Shown one piece after another: positions 6,283 to 6,403 of a DNA stretch of 6,403 nt. The notes beneath the pieces are model-generated. The model ran no database searches, was not told where the DNA came from, and saw nothing but the letters and a program-made list of their open reading frames with translations. The translations under genes were made by a program, and so were the position numbers. This stretch comes from Acidobacteriaceae bacterium (GTDB lineage: Bacteria > Acidobacteriota > Terriglobia > Terriglobales > Acidobacteriaceae). The DNA lies in assembly GCA_003165455.1 (NCBI GenBank), contig PLUJ01000004.1, positions 905-7,307 of the forward strand, in the 5' to 3' direction. The number at the start of each line of letters is the position of its first letter. Position 1 is the stretch's first letter.

Positions 6283-6306
6283 TAGTCAGTCAAGTATATT
6301 ATTACC
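6283..6306 (-). repeat. Right terminal inverted repeat of the transposon
   Basis: Inverse complement of the left end at 23 of 24 positions; read inward it is GGTAATAATATA, C, TTGACTGACTA. Read toward the transposase it contains TATACT (6298-6293), a 5/6 match to a -10 box, and TTGACT (6293-6288), a 5/6 match to a -35 box. Confidence 0.95.
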
Positions 6307-6314
6307 CAGTTTGC
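6307..6314. repeat. Target-site duplication, right copy (CAGTTTGC)
   Basis: Exact copy of 3177-3184, directly outside the right terminal repeat. Removing 3185-6314 restores the inferred empty site. Beyond it, 6315-6403 carries no callable gene. Confidence 0.93.
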
Positions 6315-6403
6315 TCTTGACGAGCGGTAGCGGGCTGTGTAGCCTTATAAGAACAAGTTTGCTCTTTATTTTCGGAGCAGACCTGAATTTCATGCAGAGT
6401 GGC

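Larger units (their letters stand above)
3185..6306 (-). mobile_element. IS1595-family transposon carrying an ATPase/TOPRIM-like cargo pair
   Basis: A 3,122-bp element whose two ends are 24-bp inverted repeats matching at 23 of 24 positions, with an 8-bp perfect direct repeat outside them. Contents from the right end: an intact IS1595-type transposase on the minus strand, a 62-aa + strand ORF, then an OLD-like ATPase and a DUF3226/TOPRIM-like protein on the minus strand reaching into the left repeat. A plain IS1595-family element is about 0.7-1.2 kb with the transposase alone; the additional 2 kb is cargo. Carriage of unrelated passenger genes by some IS1595-family members is established. Intact genes, matching ends and perfect duplication indicate a recent insertion. 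It sits in non-coding DNA 149 bp past the ddl stop and interrupts no visible gene. Confidence 0.92.

Noticed and set aside
6317..6351. Possible promoter TTGACG (6317-6322) with TATAAG (6346-6351)
   Set aside because: The spacer is 23 bases, too long. The alternative -10 at 17 bases (TAGCCT) matches only 3 of 6.
6392..6403. Possible start of a downstream gene at ATG 6392
   Set aside because: Only four codons are visible and the GGAG upstream is about 14 bases away; there is not enough to call a gene.
1..6403. CRISPR array, tRNA, rRNA or riboswitch
   Set aside because: No regularly spaced repeats, cloverleaf-like sequence or known riboswitch core was found on reading either strand by eye.

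Overview
The window looks like a chromosomal segment of a GC-rich bacterium. Gene content and protein style (bacterial AsnRS, arginase with a DWIDPEDAPGVGTPVRGG signature, long-form Ddl, IS1595-type transposon) suggest Acidobacteriota (Terriglobia/Koribacter-like). This is an inference from protein resemblance; no marker gene proves it.

Bases 1-3035 hold ordinary housekeeping genes on the + strand. They are the 3' part of asnS (asparaginyl-tRNA synthetase, 1-792), a 108-base gap with short imperfect direct and inverted repeats, arginase (901-1839), and D-alanine--D-alanine ligase (1845-3035). The last two are 5 bases apart and are probably co-transcribed. Bases 3036-3176 are non-coding.

Bases 3185-6306 form a complete 3,122-bp transposon. 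It is bounded by 24-bp terminal inverted repeats (23 of 24 identical) and flanked by a perfect 8-bp direct repeat, CAGTTTGC, at 3177-3184 and 6307-6314. An 8-bp target duplication is what the IS1595 family makes. The transposase (6258-5266, minus strand) has the IS1595/ISXO2 layout: N-terminal zinc ribbon, helix-turn-helix and D141/D220/E254 catalytic core. The left 1.8 kb is cargo: an OLD-like AAA/ABC-type ATPase (4988-3897) and an overlapping downstream DUF3226/TOPRIM-like protein (3943-3206). Together they form a split ATPase + TOPRIM pair resembling the logic of OLD, Gabija and PARIS anti-phage systems. The cargo is visibly more AT-rich than the transposase and the chromosome, and the TOPRIM-like gene takes its stop codon from the left terminal repeat. 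A 62-aa basic ORF (5081-5269, + strand) lies between ATPase and transposase, has its ribosome-binding site inside a hairpin, and ends overlapping the transposase stop codon.

Bases 6307-6403 are the right chromosomal flank; no gene can be called there. The most interesting content is the transposon carrying a compact candidate defence module, apparently inserted recently (perfect target duplication, intact genes) downstream of a housekeeping operon.
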